Positions 52,712 to 61,881 are shown, counted from the first letter of the stretch. The stretch is DNA of 64,000 bases from Denitratimonas sp037478135 (GCF_037478135.1 NZ_JBBHDV010000001.1:462862-526861), one strand, 5' to 3'. The notes: generated by a model not told the origin, from the letters alone. Numbers and translations: made by a program.

Positions 52712-53512
52712 GCGATGGCTTGCGGCGATCAGGTATTCGCCAAAACCCGCACCATCCCATGCCGCGTCGACCACGTAGCCGCTGCGTTGCAGCAGGCGCG
52801 ACAGGCGTTCGGGCGGCAAACGCCAGCGGAACGGTTCGCCGTGGCGCAGCAGCCAGCTGTCGCGCAGTGGCTGCGGTTTTGCGAAGCCGCGACCATTGCA
52901 CTTGGACGGTTGCAGGGCCGAGAACAACAGGCGCGGTGGCGACGGTAATTCGGAAAGATGCCGGAGCAGGCGTAACAGTGGGCGCGGCGGCAGGTACATC
53001 AGCAGGCCTTCGGCGATCAGCGTGGCCGGGGCGGACCGGCAGAGACGCAGCAGGCGTTCGGCATCGCCGGGCAGGTGTAGTGCTTCGGTGTTGCGATGCG
53101 GCGCGTCGATCAGCCGACGACGCAGCGCGAGCGTGTCGGAGTGATCGGTTTCCACGCAGGCAATGTCCGGGCGGTGCGTTTGCAAGGCGAGGGCGAGCGC
53201 ATCAAAACCCACGCCCAGCCAGATGGTCCGATGGTCGTGCGGCAGTGTCAGAAGGTGCTGCCACAGCCATGCCTTGCGCTGGCAGTGATGTGCGGCCAGG
53301 CCGGGCAATGCCACGGATTCGAGGGCATGCAGCAACGCTCGTCCTGCAGCGTGGCGTGCGAGCCAGCCGGATAGACGCCAGAAGCCGCCCGCCGCAGCGA
53401 GCGCCGTATCGGCCAGCACTCTGGAATCGGGCGGCAAACCGTGGCGTGTGCCTTCGCGCGCGACTGAAAGCGCGACCAGCAGGGCGGTCGCGCTGGGGCG
53501 TCCGTCGATCAT
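52577..53512 (-). CDS. Leucine-carboxymethyltransferase-like SAM-dependent methyltransferase
   Basis: 311 residues from ATG 53512. LCMT/PPM-type core: ARREGT-like start (VAREGTRHG), LGVGFDALALAL (SAM loop), VETDHSDTLALRRRL and LIAEGLLMYLPP. It would methylate a carboxyl or hydroxyl group. It overlaps the flavin oxidoreductase stop by ATGA, so the two act together. The C-terminal ~45 residues, antisense to the toxin gene, look unlike the family and may be a read-through extension. Confidence 0.8.
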   Translation of the reverse strand: MIDGRPSATALLVALSVAREGTRHGLPPDSRVLADTALAAAGGFWRLSGWLARHAAGRALLHALESVALPGLAAHHCQRKAWLWQHLLTLPHDHRTIWLGVGFDALALALQTHRPDIACVETDHSDTLALRRRLIDAPHRNTEALHLPGDAERLLRLCRSAPATLIAEGLLMYLPPRPLLRLLRHLSELPSPPRLLFSALQPSKCNGRGFAKPQPLRDSWLLRHGEPFRWRLPPERLSRLLQRSGYVVDAAWDGAGFGEYLIAASHRSLLAASGVVVGWNGQQPDEVAIPIGRRTASLSDTQAVKRRNTCW

Positions 53513-54924
53513 GCCAGCGTTCCCGCCAGATGCCGATACCAGTCGCTGACCAGCAGGCCATCGGGGTCGTGCACCTGCTTGGCAGCGAGGAAGGCGTCGA
53601 TGCGTGGATAGGCGGCGCGCAATTGGTCGGCGCGGGCGTGGCGGTGATAGGTGAGATAAAAGCTGCCGCCGAACGAGAGCGCGTGGTCGATCAGTCGCTG
53701 CATGTCTTCGCGTGCGCGGCGCTGACCGTCGGCGTCGTGGCGCACGTGCAGGTTCAGCACGATGCAGGCCCAGTCCTGCCGTGCCCACGCCAGCACGGTT
53801 TCGCGATCCTGCCGGATCAGGCGAACGGTGCCGTAGATCACGTCCACGTCGTGTCGGCGGCAGTCCTCGGCGAGCGTGGTGAGCATCGCGTCCAGCGCGG
53901 TCAGCGGCACGTATAGCTCGGTTATCAGTTCCGATCCGACATGCCCGAGGCAGCGGTCGATGTACTCGTGGTAGCCATCCAGGTACACGCCGAACTGGTG
54001 GTCGTCGCTGCCGTAGTGCTGGCCGTCACTGGAAAGATAGAACTGGCTGTAGCGGCGGAAGGCTTCGCTCTTGTCGGTGTGCGCCAGATGCAGCAAATCT
54101 TGCCAGTCGGAGGTTTCCAGATGCAGCGCGGCGGGCGGTGCGGTGTCCCGACTCAAGGGCAGGTAGCAGGCGAACACGCCCAGATCGAGGTAGTCCGGGC
54201 TGCGCGGGTCGATGGCGAACTGGAAATCGCCGAAGCGCGCACCATCGTTGCGCGCCTGTGAGAATGCGGCGGCCAGTTCCGCGCGGCGCAAAAGGCACAC
54301 GCGGCGTTGCAGCACGCGGCGTGGTTCCAGCCTCAGCGTCAGGTCGGACACCACACCGAACAGGCCGTAGCCACCGATGGCGAGTGCGAAGCGTTCCGGA
54401 TCGCTGTGGCGGTCGATGTCGTGGATGCGGCCTTGTGGATCGACCAGGGTGAAGCGTTCGATGTCGTTGACAAACGGTGGGCGGTCGAGGCCGCGCCCGT
54501 GGATGTTGGCGGCCAGCGCACCACCGAGACTGAAATCGTCCGCGCCGGTCTGTTTCTGCCGAATCGCCCAGCGGCTGCCCGCCGCATCGGGAGATTGCTT
54601 GTCGAGAAACTGCTTGAGGTACGGCCAGCGTGTACCGGCGGCGACGCGGATCAGGCCGCGTCCGGCATCGAAATCCAGTACGCCGGTCATCCTGCATGTA
54701 TCGAGCAACCATTCGCCCTGCGCGAATTGCTGGCCGCCCATGGCGTGCTGCGCACCGGCAATGGCGATGTGGCGGCGCTGGCGCTGCGCAGCATCGAGGC
54801 AGGCGACCACGCCGCCGGCATCGGCCGGTTGCAGCACGCGGGCGTGGCGGGTGGGATTGAGGCGGCTATGCACGTCGTTGCGCTCGCAGGCGTGCGCAAC
54901 GGGCAGGAAGGCAGGCAGGTTCAT
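53509..54924 (-). CDS. FAD-binding oxidoreductase (VAO/PCMH fold)
   Basis: 471 residues from ATG 54924. The PCMH FAD domain shows IAIAGAQHAMGGQQF, RVAAGTRWPYLKQFL, DDFSLGGALAANIHGRGLDRPPFVNDIERFTLVDPQG and GGYGLFGVVSDLTLRL. It lacks a clear HxxC dual flavin link. A C-terminal cap with SFGGSFYLTYHRHA follows. Substrate unknown. It is divergent from the helix-turn-helix gene and coupled to the methyltransferase. Confidence 0.88.
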   Translation of the reverse strand: MNLPAFLPVAHACERNDVHSRLNPTRHARVLQPADAGGVVACLDAAQRQRRHIAIAGAQHAMGGQQFAQGEWLLDTCRMTGVLDFDAGRGLIRVAAGTRWPYLKQFLDKQSPDAAGSRWAIRQKQTGADDFSLGGALAANIHGRGLDRPPFVNDIERFTLVDPQGRIHDIDRHSDPERFALAIGGYGLFGVVSDLTLRLEPRRVLQRRVCLLRRAELAAAFSQARNDGARFGDFQFAIDPRSPDYLDLGVFACYLPLSRDTAPPAALHLETSDWQDLLHLAHTDKSEAFRRYSQFYLSSDGQHYGSDDHQFGVYLDGYHEYIDRCLGHVGSELITELYVPLTALDAMLTTLAEDCRRHDVDVIYGTVRLIRQDRETVLAWARQDWACIVLNLHVRHDADGQRRAREDMQRLIDHALSFGGSFYLTYHRHARADQLRAAYPRIDAFLAAKQVHDPDGLLVSDWYRHLAGTLA

Positions 54925-55034
54925 GGGCGCTCCATCGGTGGGGTGCGCCGAGAAAACCGGTATTGGTGGCTTGATGCAATGCCATGAAAAAAGTAGCGTA
55001 TGGCAATACTTCAGGGAATGCAGAGAGCGACTGG

Positions 55035-55808
55035 ATGGACGATTCGACACTGGGTGGCAACCCGTGGCCGTTGATTGATGCGATGAAACGCGGGCTCCGA
55101 CGCGAGGGCATCACCTACGCCCAGCTCGCGCAGCGCCTGCAACTTTCCGAAGCCAGCATCAAGCGCCTGTTCTCGCGCGGGCGCTTCACCCTGCAACAGG
55201 TGTTGGCGGTGTGCGAGGCCATCGGCACCGATCTGGCCGAGCTTGGACGCAGCGCGCAGAACCGCGCCGAGGCGATCCGCCAGTTGAGTGTGGCGCAGGA
55301 GCGGGCGCTGGCGGGCGACCCGCGCCTGCTGCTGCTGTTCCACCTGCTGATGGCGGGCTGGTCGCTGGCCGACATCGGGCGCGAATACGCCCTGCAGGGC
55401 ACCGAGCGCACCTTGCTGCTGGCGCGGTTGGATCGGCTCGGACTGATCGAGCTGTTGCCACGAGACCGCGTGCGCCTGCGCATCGCACGTGATTTTTTCT
55501 GGCGCAGCAATGGCCCGGTGCGGCGGCGCTACGGCGCGCAGGCGTTGCGGGAATTTTTGCTGGATCGTTTCAGCGGCGAGCGTGCGCTGCTGCGTTTCGA
55601 AGTGCGCGAGCTTTCCGAAGCGTCGATCCAGGTGATTCGCCGCAAGCTGGAGCGGGTGGCGCACGAGGTGGCCGAATTGGCAGAGTTGGATGCGACGTTG
55701 CCGTCCGAACGCAAGCGCAGCGTCGGTGTGGCGGTGGCGATGCGGCCGTGGGTGTTTTCGCTGGCCGAGGCGTTGAAGTTGGAAAGCGGCGTGCCGCCCA
55801 CGCGGTGA
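55035..55808 (+). CDS. XRE-like helix-turn-helix transcriptional regulator
   Basis: 257 residues. The N-terminal HTH is RREGITYAQLAQRLQLSEASIKRLFSRGRFTLQQV, followed by a longer C-terminal regulatory part. ATG 55035 is preferred (family start ...PWPLIDAMKRGLR); ATG 54984 is an alternative that would lie over the probable promoter (TTCAGG..AATACT). It is divergent from the oxidoreductase-methyltransferase pair and is the likely regulator of that pair. Confidence 0.8.
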   Translation: MDDSTLGGNPWPLIDAMKRGLRREGITYAQLAQRLQLSEASIKRLFSRGRFTLQQVLAVCEAIGTDLAELGRSAQNRAEAIRQLSVAQERALAGDPRLLLLFHLLMAGWSLADIGREYALQGTERTLLLARLDRLGLIELLPRDRVRLRIARDFFWRSNGPVRRRYGAQALREFLLDRFSGERALLRFEVRELSEASIQVIRRKLERVAHEVAELAELDATLPSERKRSVGVAVAMRPWVFSLAEALKLESGVPPTR

Positions 55809-55829
55809 TGCGCGCGGGCGGCGATACGG

Positions 55830-57524
55830 TCAGTGCGCGGCGGACGTGTCCGCGGGCGCGCTGTCACGCAACTCACGCCGCAGGATCTTGCCGACATTGG
55901 ATTTGGGCAGTTCCTCGCGGAATTCGATGATGCGCGGCTGCTTGTAGCCGGTCAGTTCAGCGCGGCAGAAGTTCTTGATGTCGTCGGCGGTCAGTGCCGG
56001 ATCCTTGCGCACCACGACCAGCTTGACCACTTCGCCGGATTTGTCGTCCGGCACGCCGACAGCGGCCACTTCCAGCACGCCGGGCAGCTGGGCGACAACG
56101 TCTTCGATCTCGTTCGGGTACACGTTGAAGCCGGACACCAGGATCATGTCCTTCTTGCGGTCAACGATGTAGAAGAAGCCGTTTTCATCCATCTTCGCCA
56201 TGTCGCCGGTGTGCAGCCAGCCGTCGGGCGTCAGCACCTTGGCGGTTTCCTCCGGGCGCTGCCAGTAGCCGGCCATCACCTGCGGGCCGCGCACGCACAG
56301 TTCGCCGACTTCGCCGACCGGCAGCTGGTTGCCGTCCTCGTCCATGACACAGCATTCGGTGGAGGAAATCGGCAGGCCGATCGAGCCGTTGTAGTCGGCC
56401 AGCGTGATCGGGTTGATGCAGGCTGCCGGCGAGGTTTCGGTCAGGCCGTAGGCTTCCACCAGAGTCACGCCGGTGACCTGTTTCCAGCGGTCGGCCACGG
56501 CGCGTTGCACCGCCATGCCGCCGCCCAAAGACAGGTGCAGGCGGGAGAAATCCAGATCCTTGAAGCCGGGTGTGTTGAGCAGGCCGTTGAACAGCGTGTT
56601 GACGCCGGTGATCGCGGTGAACGGGATCTTCGACATCGATTTGACGAAGCCGGGCATGTCGCGCGGGTTGGTGATCAGGTGGTTGACCCCGCCGAACTTC
56701 ATGAACACCAGACAGTTCGCCGTCAACGCGAAGATGTGATACAGCGGCAACGCGGTGATGATGTGCTCCTGGCCCGGCTTAACGTTGCTGCCCAGCCAGG
56801 CTGATGCCTGCTGCATGTTCGCGACCAGGTTGCCGTGGGTCAGCATCGCGCCCTTGGCCACGCCGGTGGTGCCGCCGGTGTATTGCAGGAAGGCGATGTC
56901 CCGATGGTTCAGCGCCACCGGCGGCAGGGTCTTGCCGTTGCCGCGCGCCAGTGCATCGTTGAAACGGATGGCGCCGGGGATGTGGTAATCCGGGATCGCC
57001 TTCTTCACATGCTTGAGCACGAAATTGACGATCGGCCCCTTCGGGAAACCGAGCAGATCGCCGACGCCAGTGGTGATGACCTGGCGCACGGCGGTATCGG
57101 CCAGCACTTCGGACAGGGTGGCGGCGAAGTTGTCCAGCACCACGATGGCCAGCGCGCCCGAATCCACCAGCTGATGCCGGAGTTCGCGCGCGGTGTACAT
57201 CGGGTTGGTGTTGACCACGGTCAGGCCGGCACGCAGCGCGCCGAAGATCGCGATCGGATACTGCAGCACGTTGGGCAGCATGATCGCCACGCGATCGCCC
57301 TTCTTGAGCTTCAGTTCGTGTACCAGATAGGCACCGAAACGGCGGCTGAGCTCGTCGATCTGGGCGTAGCTGAGCTTCTTGCCCATGTTCTCGAACGCGA
57401 CCTTGTCGCGGAAGTTCTGGCAGGTGATGTCGAGGATGTCCGGAATCGACGCGAATTCGTCGAGATCGATCTCGGCGGGGACGTTTTTCGGATAGTTCGC
57501 CAGCCAAGGCCGTTCGACGCTCAT
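55830..57524 (-). CDS. fadD: Long-chain-fatty-acid-CoA ligase (FadD)
   Basis: 564 residues from ATG 57524. ANL-superfamily AMP-binding loop YTGGTTGVAKG (215-225), GLTETSP, GWLHTGDM and the C-terminal FNVYPNEIEDVVAQ..K hinge with catalytic Lys near the end (NVGKILRREL). It activates fatty acids to acyl-CoA at the inner membrane. GGGGGAGCACCC precedes the start. The divergent lipoprotein and acyltransferase genes next to it suggest lipid metabolism. Confidence 0.95.
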   Translation of the reverse strand: MSVERPWLANYPKNVPAEIDLDEFASIPDILDITCQNFRDKVAFENMGKKLSYAQIDELSRRFGAYLVHELKLKKGDRVAIMLPNVLQYPIAIFGALRAGLTVVNTNPMYTARELRHQLVDSGALAIVVLDNFAATLSEVLADTAVRQVITTGVGDLLGFPKGPIVNFVLKHVKKAIPDYHIPGAIRFNDALARGNGKTLPPVALNHRDIAFLQYTGGTTGVAKGAMLTHGNLVANMQQASAWLGSNVKPGQEHIITALPLYHIFALTANCLVFMKFGGVNHLITNPRDMPGFVKSMSKIPFTAITGVNTLFNGLLNTPGFKDLDFSRLHLSLGGGMAVQRAVADRWKQVTGVTLVEAYGLTETSPAACINPITLADYNGSIGLPISSTECCVMDEDGNQLPVGEVGELCVRGPQVMAGYWQRPEETAKVLTPDGWLHTGDMAKMDENGFFYIVDRKKDMILVSGFNVYPNEIEDVVAQLPGVLEVAAVGVPDDKSGEVVKLVVVRKDPALTADDIKNFCRAELTGYKQPRIIEFREELPKSNVGKILRRELRDSAPADTSAAH

Positions 57525-57627
57525 GGGTGCTCCCCCTGTTGAAATACGTGGTGCGAACCGTGCCAATGCCTGCCGTTCGCGGTACTTTGAGCGATTGGAC
57601 CATAGGCCAAAGCGGCAGGGCAAGGTG

Positions 57628-58092
57628 ATGTACAGAAGCGGGCAACGACACGGGCGCGTTGGAGTTTTTCACCTGTCCGGCATGGTTTTGCTGATGCTGG
57701 CGTTGCTGGCAGGTTGCAGCCGCAGTCCACCGGAACAGCGCCTGCGCGAACGCATCGCGGACATGCAGCAGGCCTTGGAAGCGCGCAAGTCGGCCGATTT
57801 TGTGGCCGGCATCGCCGAGGATTTCGGCAGCGACAACGGCATGGATCGCGAAGGCATCCGCAACCTGCTGCGCGTGCAGATGCTGCGCAACGCCTCGATC
57901 GGCGCAACACTCGGTCCGCTGGACATCAGCCTGCACGGCGAGCGCGCCACGGTGAAGTTTTCCGCCGTGTTGACCGGTGGCAGCGGCGGCCTGCTGCCCG
58001 ACAGCGCGCGGCCGTGGAGTGTCACCAGTGCCTGGCGTGATGGCGCGGATGGCTGGCAGCTGATCCATGCCAGCTGGGAGCCGATGCTGTGA
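57628..58092 (+). CDS. Predicted lipoprotein, NTF2-like
   Basis: 154 residues. Lipobox LLAGC after MVLLMLALL. The mature part has a helix (LRERIADMQQALEARKSADFVAGIAEDFGSDNGMDREGIRNLLRVQMLR), then strands, as in SnoaL/NTF2-like proteins that look like a nuclear-transport-factor fold. Its function is unknown. It is divergent from fadD. Confidence 0.75.
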   Translation: MYRSGQRHGRVGVFHLSGMVLLMLALLAGCSRSPPEQRLRERIADMQQALEARKSADFVAGIAEDFGSDNGMDREGIRNLLRVQMLRNASIGATLGPLDISLHGERATVKFSAVLTGGSGGLLPDSARPWSVTSAWRDGADGWQLIHASWEPML

Positions 58093-58176
58093 AGCGGATC
58101 CTGACCGGCGGCGCGTTGACGCTCCGCCGGGCCGCGGGCACCATCGCCTGACACCTGCCGGGGAGACGGGGAAACG

Positions 58177-59664
58177 ATGAGCGGGAGCGGCACAGCAAGG
58201 CGCGAGCCGATGTCCAAGGTGGACACCGCATGGTTGCGGATGGAAAAGCCCACCAGCCTGATGATGATCACCGGCGTGCTGATGTTCGAGCAGCACCTGG
58301 ACATCGCCCAGCTGCGCGAACTGGTGGCCGAGCGCTTCCTCGCCTTCGAGCGTTTCCGGCAGAAAGCCGTGGATCTGGGTGGCGCCTGTTACTGGGAGCA
58401 CGATCCGGACTTCGATCTGGAATGGCATGTGCGCCTGACCGCACTGCCGGGCGAGGCCGGCAAGCCGGAACTGCAACGCCTGGTCAGCCAGCTGGCCTCG
58501 ACTGCGCTGGATCATTCCAAGCCGCTGTGGCAGTTCCATCTGGTCGAAAACCATAACGGCGGCAGCGCGCTGATCGCCCGCGTGCACCACTGCTATGCCG
58601 ACGGCATCGCGCTGATCCAGGTGCTGCTGTCGCTGACCGACGTGTCGGCCCAGCCGCGCGCACGTGACGCCTTGCCGGAAGCCTGGCTCAAGCAGGACGG
58701 CCAGCGCATCACCCAGCGCTTCGTCTATCCGGGCAAACGCCAGGTGGATCGCGCGGTGAAGCTGGGCGGCAAGATGCTCGACGGCAGCAGGGCGCTGTAT
58801 CGCGATCCGACGCTGGCCGCGGTGCTGGCGCGTGAAGGCGGCGAAGTGGCGCGCGAACTGGGCGCCGCGCTGGCGCTCAGCGACGATCCGCCCACTGCAT
58901 TGAAAGCCAAGCTGGGTGTGCGCAAGCGCTGCGCCTGGGCCGACCCGGTCGATCTGGCCGAGGTCAAGGCGGTCGGCCGCGCGCTGGATTGCACCGTCAA
59001 CGACGTGCTGCTGGCCTGTGCCGCTGGCGCCTTGCGGCATTACCTGATCGAACGTGGTGAATGCGTCGATGGCCTGACGATCCGCGCCACGGTGCCGGTC
59101 AACCTGCGCCCGCTGGAACACGCGAAGAAACTCGGCAACCACTTCGGCCTGGTGTTCCTGGAACTGCCGGTGGGCGAGCCGAATCCGGTGGCGCGGGTGC
59201 GGCGCGTGGCGCAGGACATGAACCGGATCAAGTCATCGCGCCAGGCGATCATGACCTTCGGCGCGCTCGCAGCATTGGGCATGACGCCCACCCCGGTGCA
59301 GCGCATGGCGCTGGACATGTTCAGCCGCAAGGCCTCGACCGTGGCGACCAACGTGCCCGGCCCGCAGGTGCCGCTGTATCTGGCTGGCGCGCGGATTTCC
59401 GAATTCATGTTCTGGGTGCCGCAGACCGGCAGCATCGGCCTGGGCCTGTCGATCCTCAGCTACAACGGCCGCGTGCACTTCGGCCTGATCGCCGACGCAA
59501 AGTCGGTGCCGGACCCGGACATCGTCACCGCCCGTTTCGGAAAGGAATTCGAAACCCTGTTGTACGCGGTGCTGATGGAGGACTGGGAGGCGCCGATCGA
59601 GCCTGCGGATGTGCAGGATACGCTGCGGCGGCTGGGGGAAATTCCGGTCGGCAGTCAGGACTGA
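58177..59664 (+). CDS. WS/DGAT-family acyltransferase
   Basis: 495 residues. The catalytic HHxxxDG motif is HHCYADG (137-143). NVPGPQVPLYLAGA and the DLAEVKAVGRALDCTVNDVLLACAAGALRHYL helix are family text. It makes wax esters or triacylglycerol from acyl-CoA, so it is a natural partner of the FadD encoded next door. Ribosome site GGGAGACGGGG precedes ATG 58177. Not all bacterial members are active in storage-lipid synthesis. Confidence 0.9.
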   Translation: MSGSGTARREPMSKVDTAWLRMEKPTSLMMITGVLMFEQHLDIAQLRELVAERFLAFERFRQKAVDLGGACYWEHDPDFDLEWHVRLTALPGEAGKPELQRLVSQLASTALDHSKPLWQFHLVENHNGGSALIARVHHCYADGIALIQVLLSLTDVSAQPRARDALPEAWLKQDGQRITQRFVYPGKRQVDRAVKLGGKMLDGSRALYRDPTLAAVLAREGGEVARELGAALALSDDPPTALKAKLGVRKRCAWADPVDLAEVKAVGRALDCTVNDVLLACAAGALRHYLIERGECVDGLTIRATVPVNLRPLEHAKKLGNHFGLVFLELPVGEPNPVARVRRVAQDMNRIKSSRQAIMTFGALAALGMTPTPVQRMALDMFSRKASTVATNVPGPQVPLYLAGARISEFMFWVPQTGSIGLGLSILSYNGRVHFGLIADAKSVPDPDIVTARFGKEFETLLYAVLMEDWEAPIEPADVQDTLRRLGEIPVGSQD

Positions 59665-59698
59665 GACATCGCCGACCGGATCCCGTGGGCGCTGGGCG

Positions 59699-60181
59699 TT
59701 ATGCCGGCAGCGCCGCCAGCACCGCATCCGCGGCCGAAACACGGAATTCGCCCGGGGCTTCCACCCATAGATGCTTGACCACGCCGTTGTCGGCATAGAG
59801 CGCGTAGCGCTGCGAGCGCAGGCCCATGCCGTAGGCGCTGGCGTCCATTTGCAGGCCGAGGGCGCGGGTCAGTTCGGCATTGCCGTCGGCCAGCAGCACG
59901 ATGTCGTCCGGGGCGTTTTGCGATTTGCCCCAGGCGTCCATCACGAAGGCATCGTTGACCGAGACGAAGGCCACGGTGATGCTGCGCTTGCGGAATTCTT
60001 CGATGCGTTCGATGTAGCCGGGCAGGTGTTGCACGCTGCAGGTCGGGGTGAAGGCGCCGGGTACGGCGGTCAGCAGCACGCGCTTGCCGCTGAAGAATTC
60101 ACCGGTCTTGAGCGGTTCGGGCTTGCCGTCGCGCGGGGTGTCCAGGGTGACGTCGGGAAGGGTGTCGCCGGTCGAGATCAT
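59699..60181 (-). CDS. Peroxiredoxin, Prx5-type
   Basis: 160 residues. The peroxidatic Cys lies in LLTAVPGAFTPTCSVQHLPGY. No second conserved resolving Cys in the typical place is visible. It reduces peroxides with thiol reductants. It is convergent with the acyltransferase gene (35 bp between stops) and divergent from the Hsp20 gene. Confidence 0.93.
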   Translation of the reverse strand: MISTGDTLPDVTLDTPRDGKPEPLKTGEFFSGKRVLLTAVPGAFTPTCSVQHLPGYIERIEEFRKRSITVAFVSVNDAFVMDAWGKSQNAPDDIVLLADGNAELTRALGLQMDASAYGMGLRSQRYALYADNGVVKHLWVEAPGEFRVSAADAVLAALPA

Positions 60182-60305
60182 GACAATGCTCCGTGGCAGG
60201 GAAGGCCATCCTAACGCCGCGCGCCCGATGACGTGCCGGCTCGTGCCTGAACCTGAGAAAAAGCTGAACGCGGGGCCGTTCGCGCCACTGCTGCGCCGCA
60301 CTGCG

Positions 60306-60335
60306 CTTGATATGCGCCGCCGCCACGTCCACATA
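60306..60335 (+). promoter_or_regulatory. Possible heat-shock (sigma-32) promoter before hsp20
   Basis: CTTGATA (60306-60312) resembles the -35 CTTGAAA, with TCCACATA 15 bp later as a poor match to CCCCATNT. It is weak evidence; the hsp20 gene starts at 60391. Confidence 0.3.
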
Positions 60336-60390
60336 GCAGGCAGGCGGCAACGCCGCACCCCTCAAGGACCCGAATCAAGGAGACTTCGAA

Positions 60391-60837
60391 ATGAGCAATC
60401 AGCATCCCGTTAGCCGTTTTTCCAGCCAGTTCGGATGGCCGGCCGAGGTCAAGCAGTTCTTCGACCGCGTGCTGCATGAATCCGACGCGGACCAGAGCAA
60501 CGTCGTCACTAGCCAGTGGACGCCTCGCGTGGACATCAAGGAGGAGACCGAGCGCTTCCTGATCCTGGCCGATATTCCCGGCGTGGAGCCGGCCGATATC
60601 GAGGTGCAGATGGACAAGGGCATCCTCACCATCAAGGGCGAGCGCAACACCGTGAACCGCGAGGAAGGCGAGAGCTTCTCGCGCGTGGAGCGTGCCCAGG
60701 GCGTGTTCTACCGGCGCTTCTCGCTGCCCGACAGCGCCAACCCGGAAGGCATCACCGCCAGTGGCCGCAACGGCGTGCTGGAGGTCAGCATTCCCAAGCG
60801 CCCGGAGACCACGCCGCGCCGCATCCAGGTGAAGTAA
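60391..60837 (+). CDS. Small heat shock protein (Hsp20/alpha-crystallin)
   Basis: 148 residues. The alpha-crystallin domain is about 45-135 (WTPRVDIKEETERFLILADIPGVEPADIEVQMDKGILTIKGER and the closing YRRFSLPDSANPEGI..NGVLEVSIPK). C-terminal tail with RRIQVK. It holds denaturing proteins for refolding. AAGGAGACTTCGAA precedes the ATG. A CbpA-type co-chaperone is next. Confidence 0.95.
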   Translation: MSNQHPVSRFSSQFGWPAEVKQFFDRVLHESDADQSNVVTSQWTPRVDIKEETERFLILADIPGVEPADIEVQMDKGILTIKGERNTVNREEGESFSRVERAQGVFYRRFSLPDSANPEGITASGRNGVLEVSIPKRPETTPRRIQVK

Positions 60838-60879
60838 GTCCGACTCTGGGCGCGGTCATCGCGCTGCGGTCATGACCCG

Positions 60880-60910
60880 GCGGCCCGCGCAGGTGTTCCT
60901 CGCGGGCCGC
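60880..60910 (+). other. Strong GC hairpin between hsp20 and cbpA
   Basis: GCGGCCCGCG (60880-60889) and CGCGGGCCGC (60901-60910) are perfect 10-bp arms around an 11-bp loop. No T run follows, so this is not a classical terminator; it may limit read-through or stabilise the hsp20 mRNA end. Confidence 0.6.
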
Positions 60911-61008
60911 TGCCGTATGGAGAACATGGAATGGCGGCGCGGCATACCGTCGACGCTGCACTATCATCGCAACCCCGATGCCCGACTGTGGCGGGCGACA
61001 GGTGAGGC

Positions 61009-61881
61009 ATGCAATTCAAGGATTACTACCAGGTACTCGGTGTCGCGCCGGATGCCGACGAGAAGGCGATCAAGGCCGCCTTCCGCCGACTGGCGCGCAA
61101 ATACCATCCGGATGTCAGCAAGGAGGCCGACGCCGAGGACAAGTTCAAGGCCGCCAACGAGGCCTACGAAGTGTTGGGCGATGCCGCCCGGCGCGCTGAA
61201 TACGATCACCTGCGCGCCAGCGGCTATCGTCCCGGCGACGAATTTCAGCCACCGCCCTGGGCCGGCCAGGGGCAGGGTGGCGGCGGCTTCGAGGGGTTCG
61301 GCGACAGCGGTTTCAGCGACTTCTTCGAGTCGCTGTTCGGCCGTGGCCGCAGCGCTGGACCCGGACGTGCGCGTACGCCGGCCGATGTGCGTGCGCATCT
61401 GGACATCGATCTTGAAGCGGCCTATGCCGGCAGCCGGCAGCGCATCGACGTCAACGGCCGCACCCTGGAGGTGAAGATTCCGGCCGGCATCGCGCCGGGC
61501 CAGAGCATTCGCCTGAAAGGGCAGGGCGGCAATGGCCGCGATCTTCTGTTGGAGATCGGCTACCGCCGCCATCCGCTGTATGAGCTTGAAGGTCGTGATG
61601 TCATCGTGCGCCGGCAGATTCCGCCGTGGCTGGCGGTGTTCGGCGGCAAGATCGAAGTGCCCACGCTCGGCGGCAACGTCAATCTGAACGTGCCGGCCGG
61701 TTCCGATGGCGGGCGCCGTCTACGCCTGCGCGGCCGCGGCATGCCGGGCACGCCAGCCGGAGACCAGTTCGTTGTGCTGGAAATCCAGACCCCGAAACCC
61801 TCCAGCGAAGCGCAGCGCGAGGCTTACCGCGATCTGGCGCGTGCATTCGGTGCCAGCGTCGAGGACGCAGCAGCGGAGTAG
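61009..61881 (+). CDS. cbpA: CbpA-type DnaJ-like co-chaperone
   Basis: 290 residues. J domain 1-70 with HPD at 33-35 (ARKYHPDVSKEA), then a Gly/Phe-rich linker (about 80-115) and the two DnaJ C-terminal domains (VKIPAGIAPGQSIRLKGQGG; VFGGKIEVPTLGGNVNLNVP). No Cys-rich zinc domain is present, which is typical of CbpA. It activates DnaK ATPase. Together with Hsp20 it forms a small stress cluster. Confidence 0.94.
   Translation: MQFKDYYQVLGVAPDADEKAIKAAFRRLARKYHPDVSKEADAEDKFKAANEAYEVLGDAARRAEYDHLRASGYRPGDEFQPPPWAGQGQGGGGFEGFGDSGFSDFFESLFGRGRSAGPGRARTPADVRAHLDIDLEAAYAGSRQRIDVNGRTLEVKIPAGIAPGQSIRLKGQGGNGRDLLLEIGYRRHPLYELEGRDVIVRRQIPPWLAVFGGKIEVPTLGGNVNLNVPAGSDGGRRLRLRGRGMPGTPAGDQFVVLEIQTPKPSSEAQREAYRDLARAFGASVEDAAAE

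Noticed and set aside
56779..59142. 787-residue minus-strand frame spanning the lipoprotein and acyltransferase genes
   Set aside because: It covers parts of fadD out of frame and the lipoprotein and acyltransferase genes in antisense, all with good family motifs.
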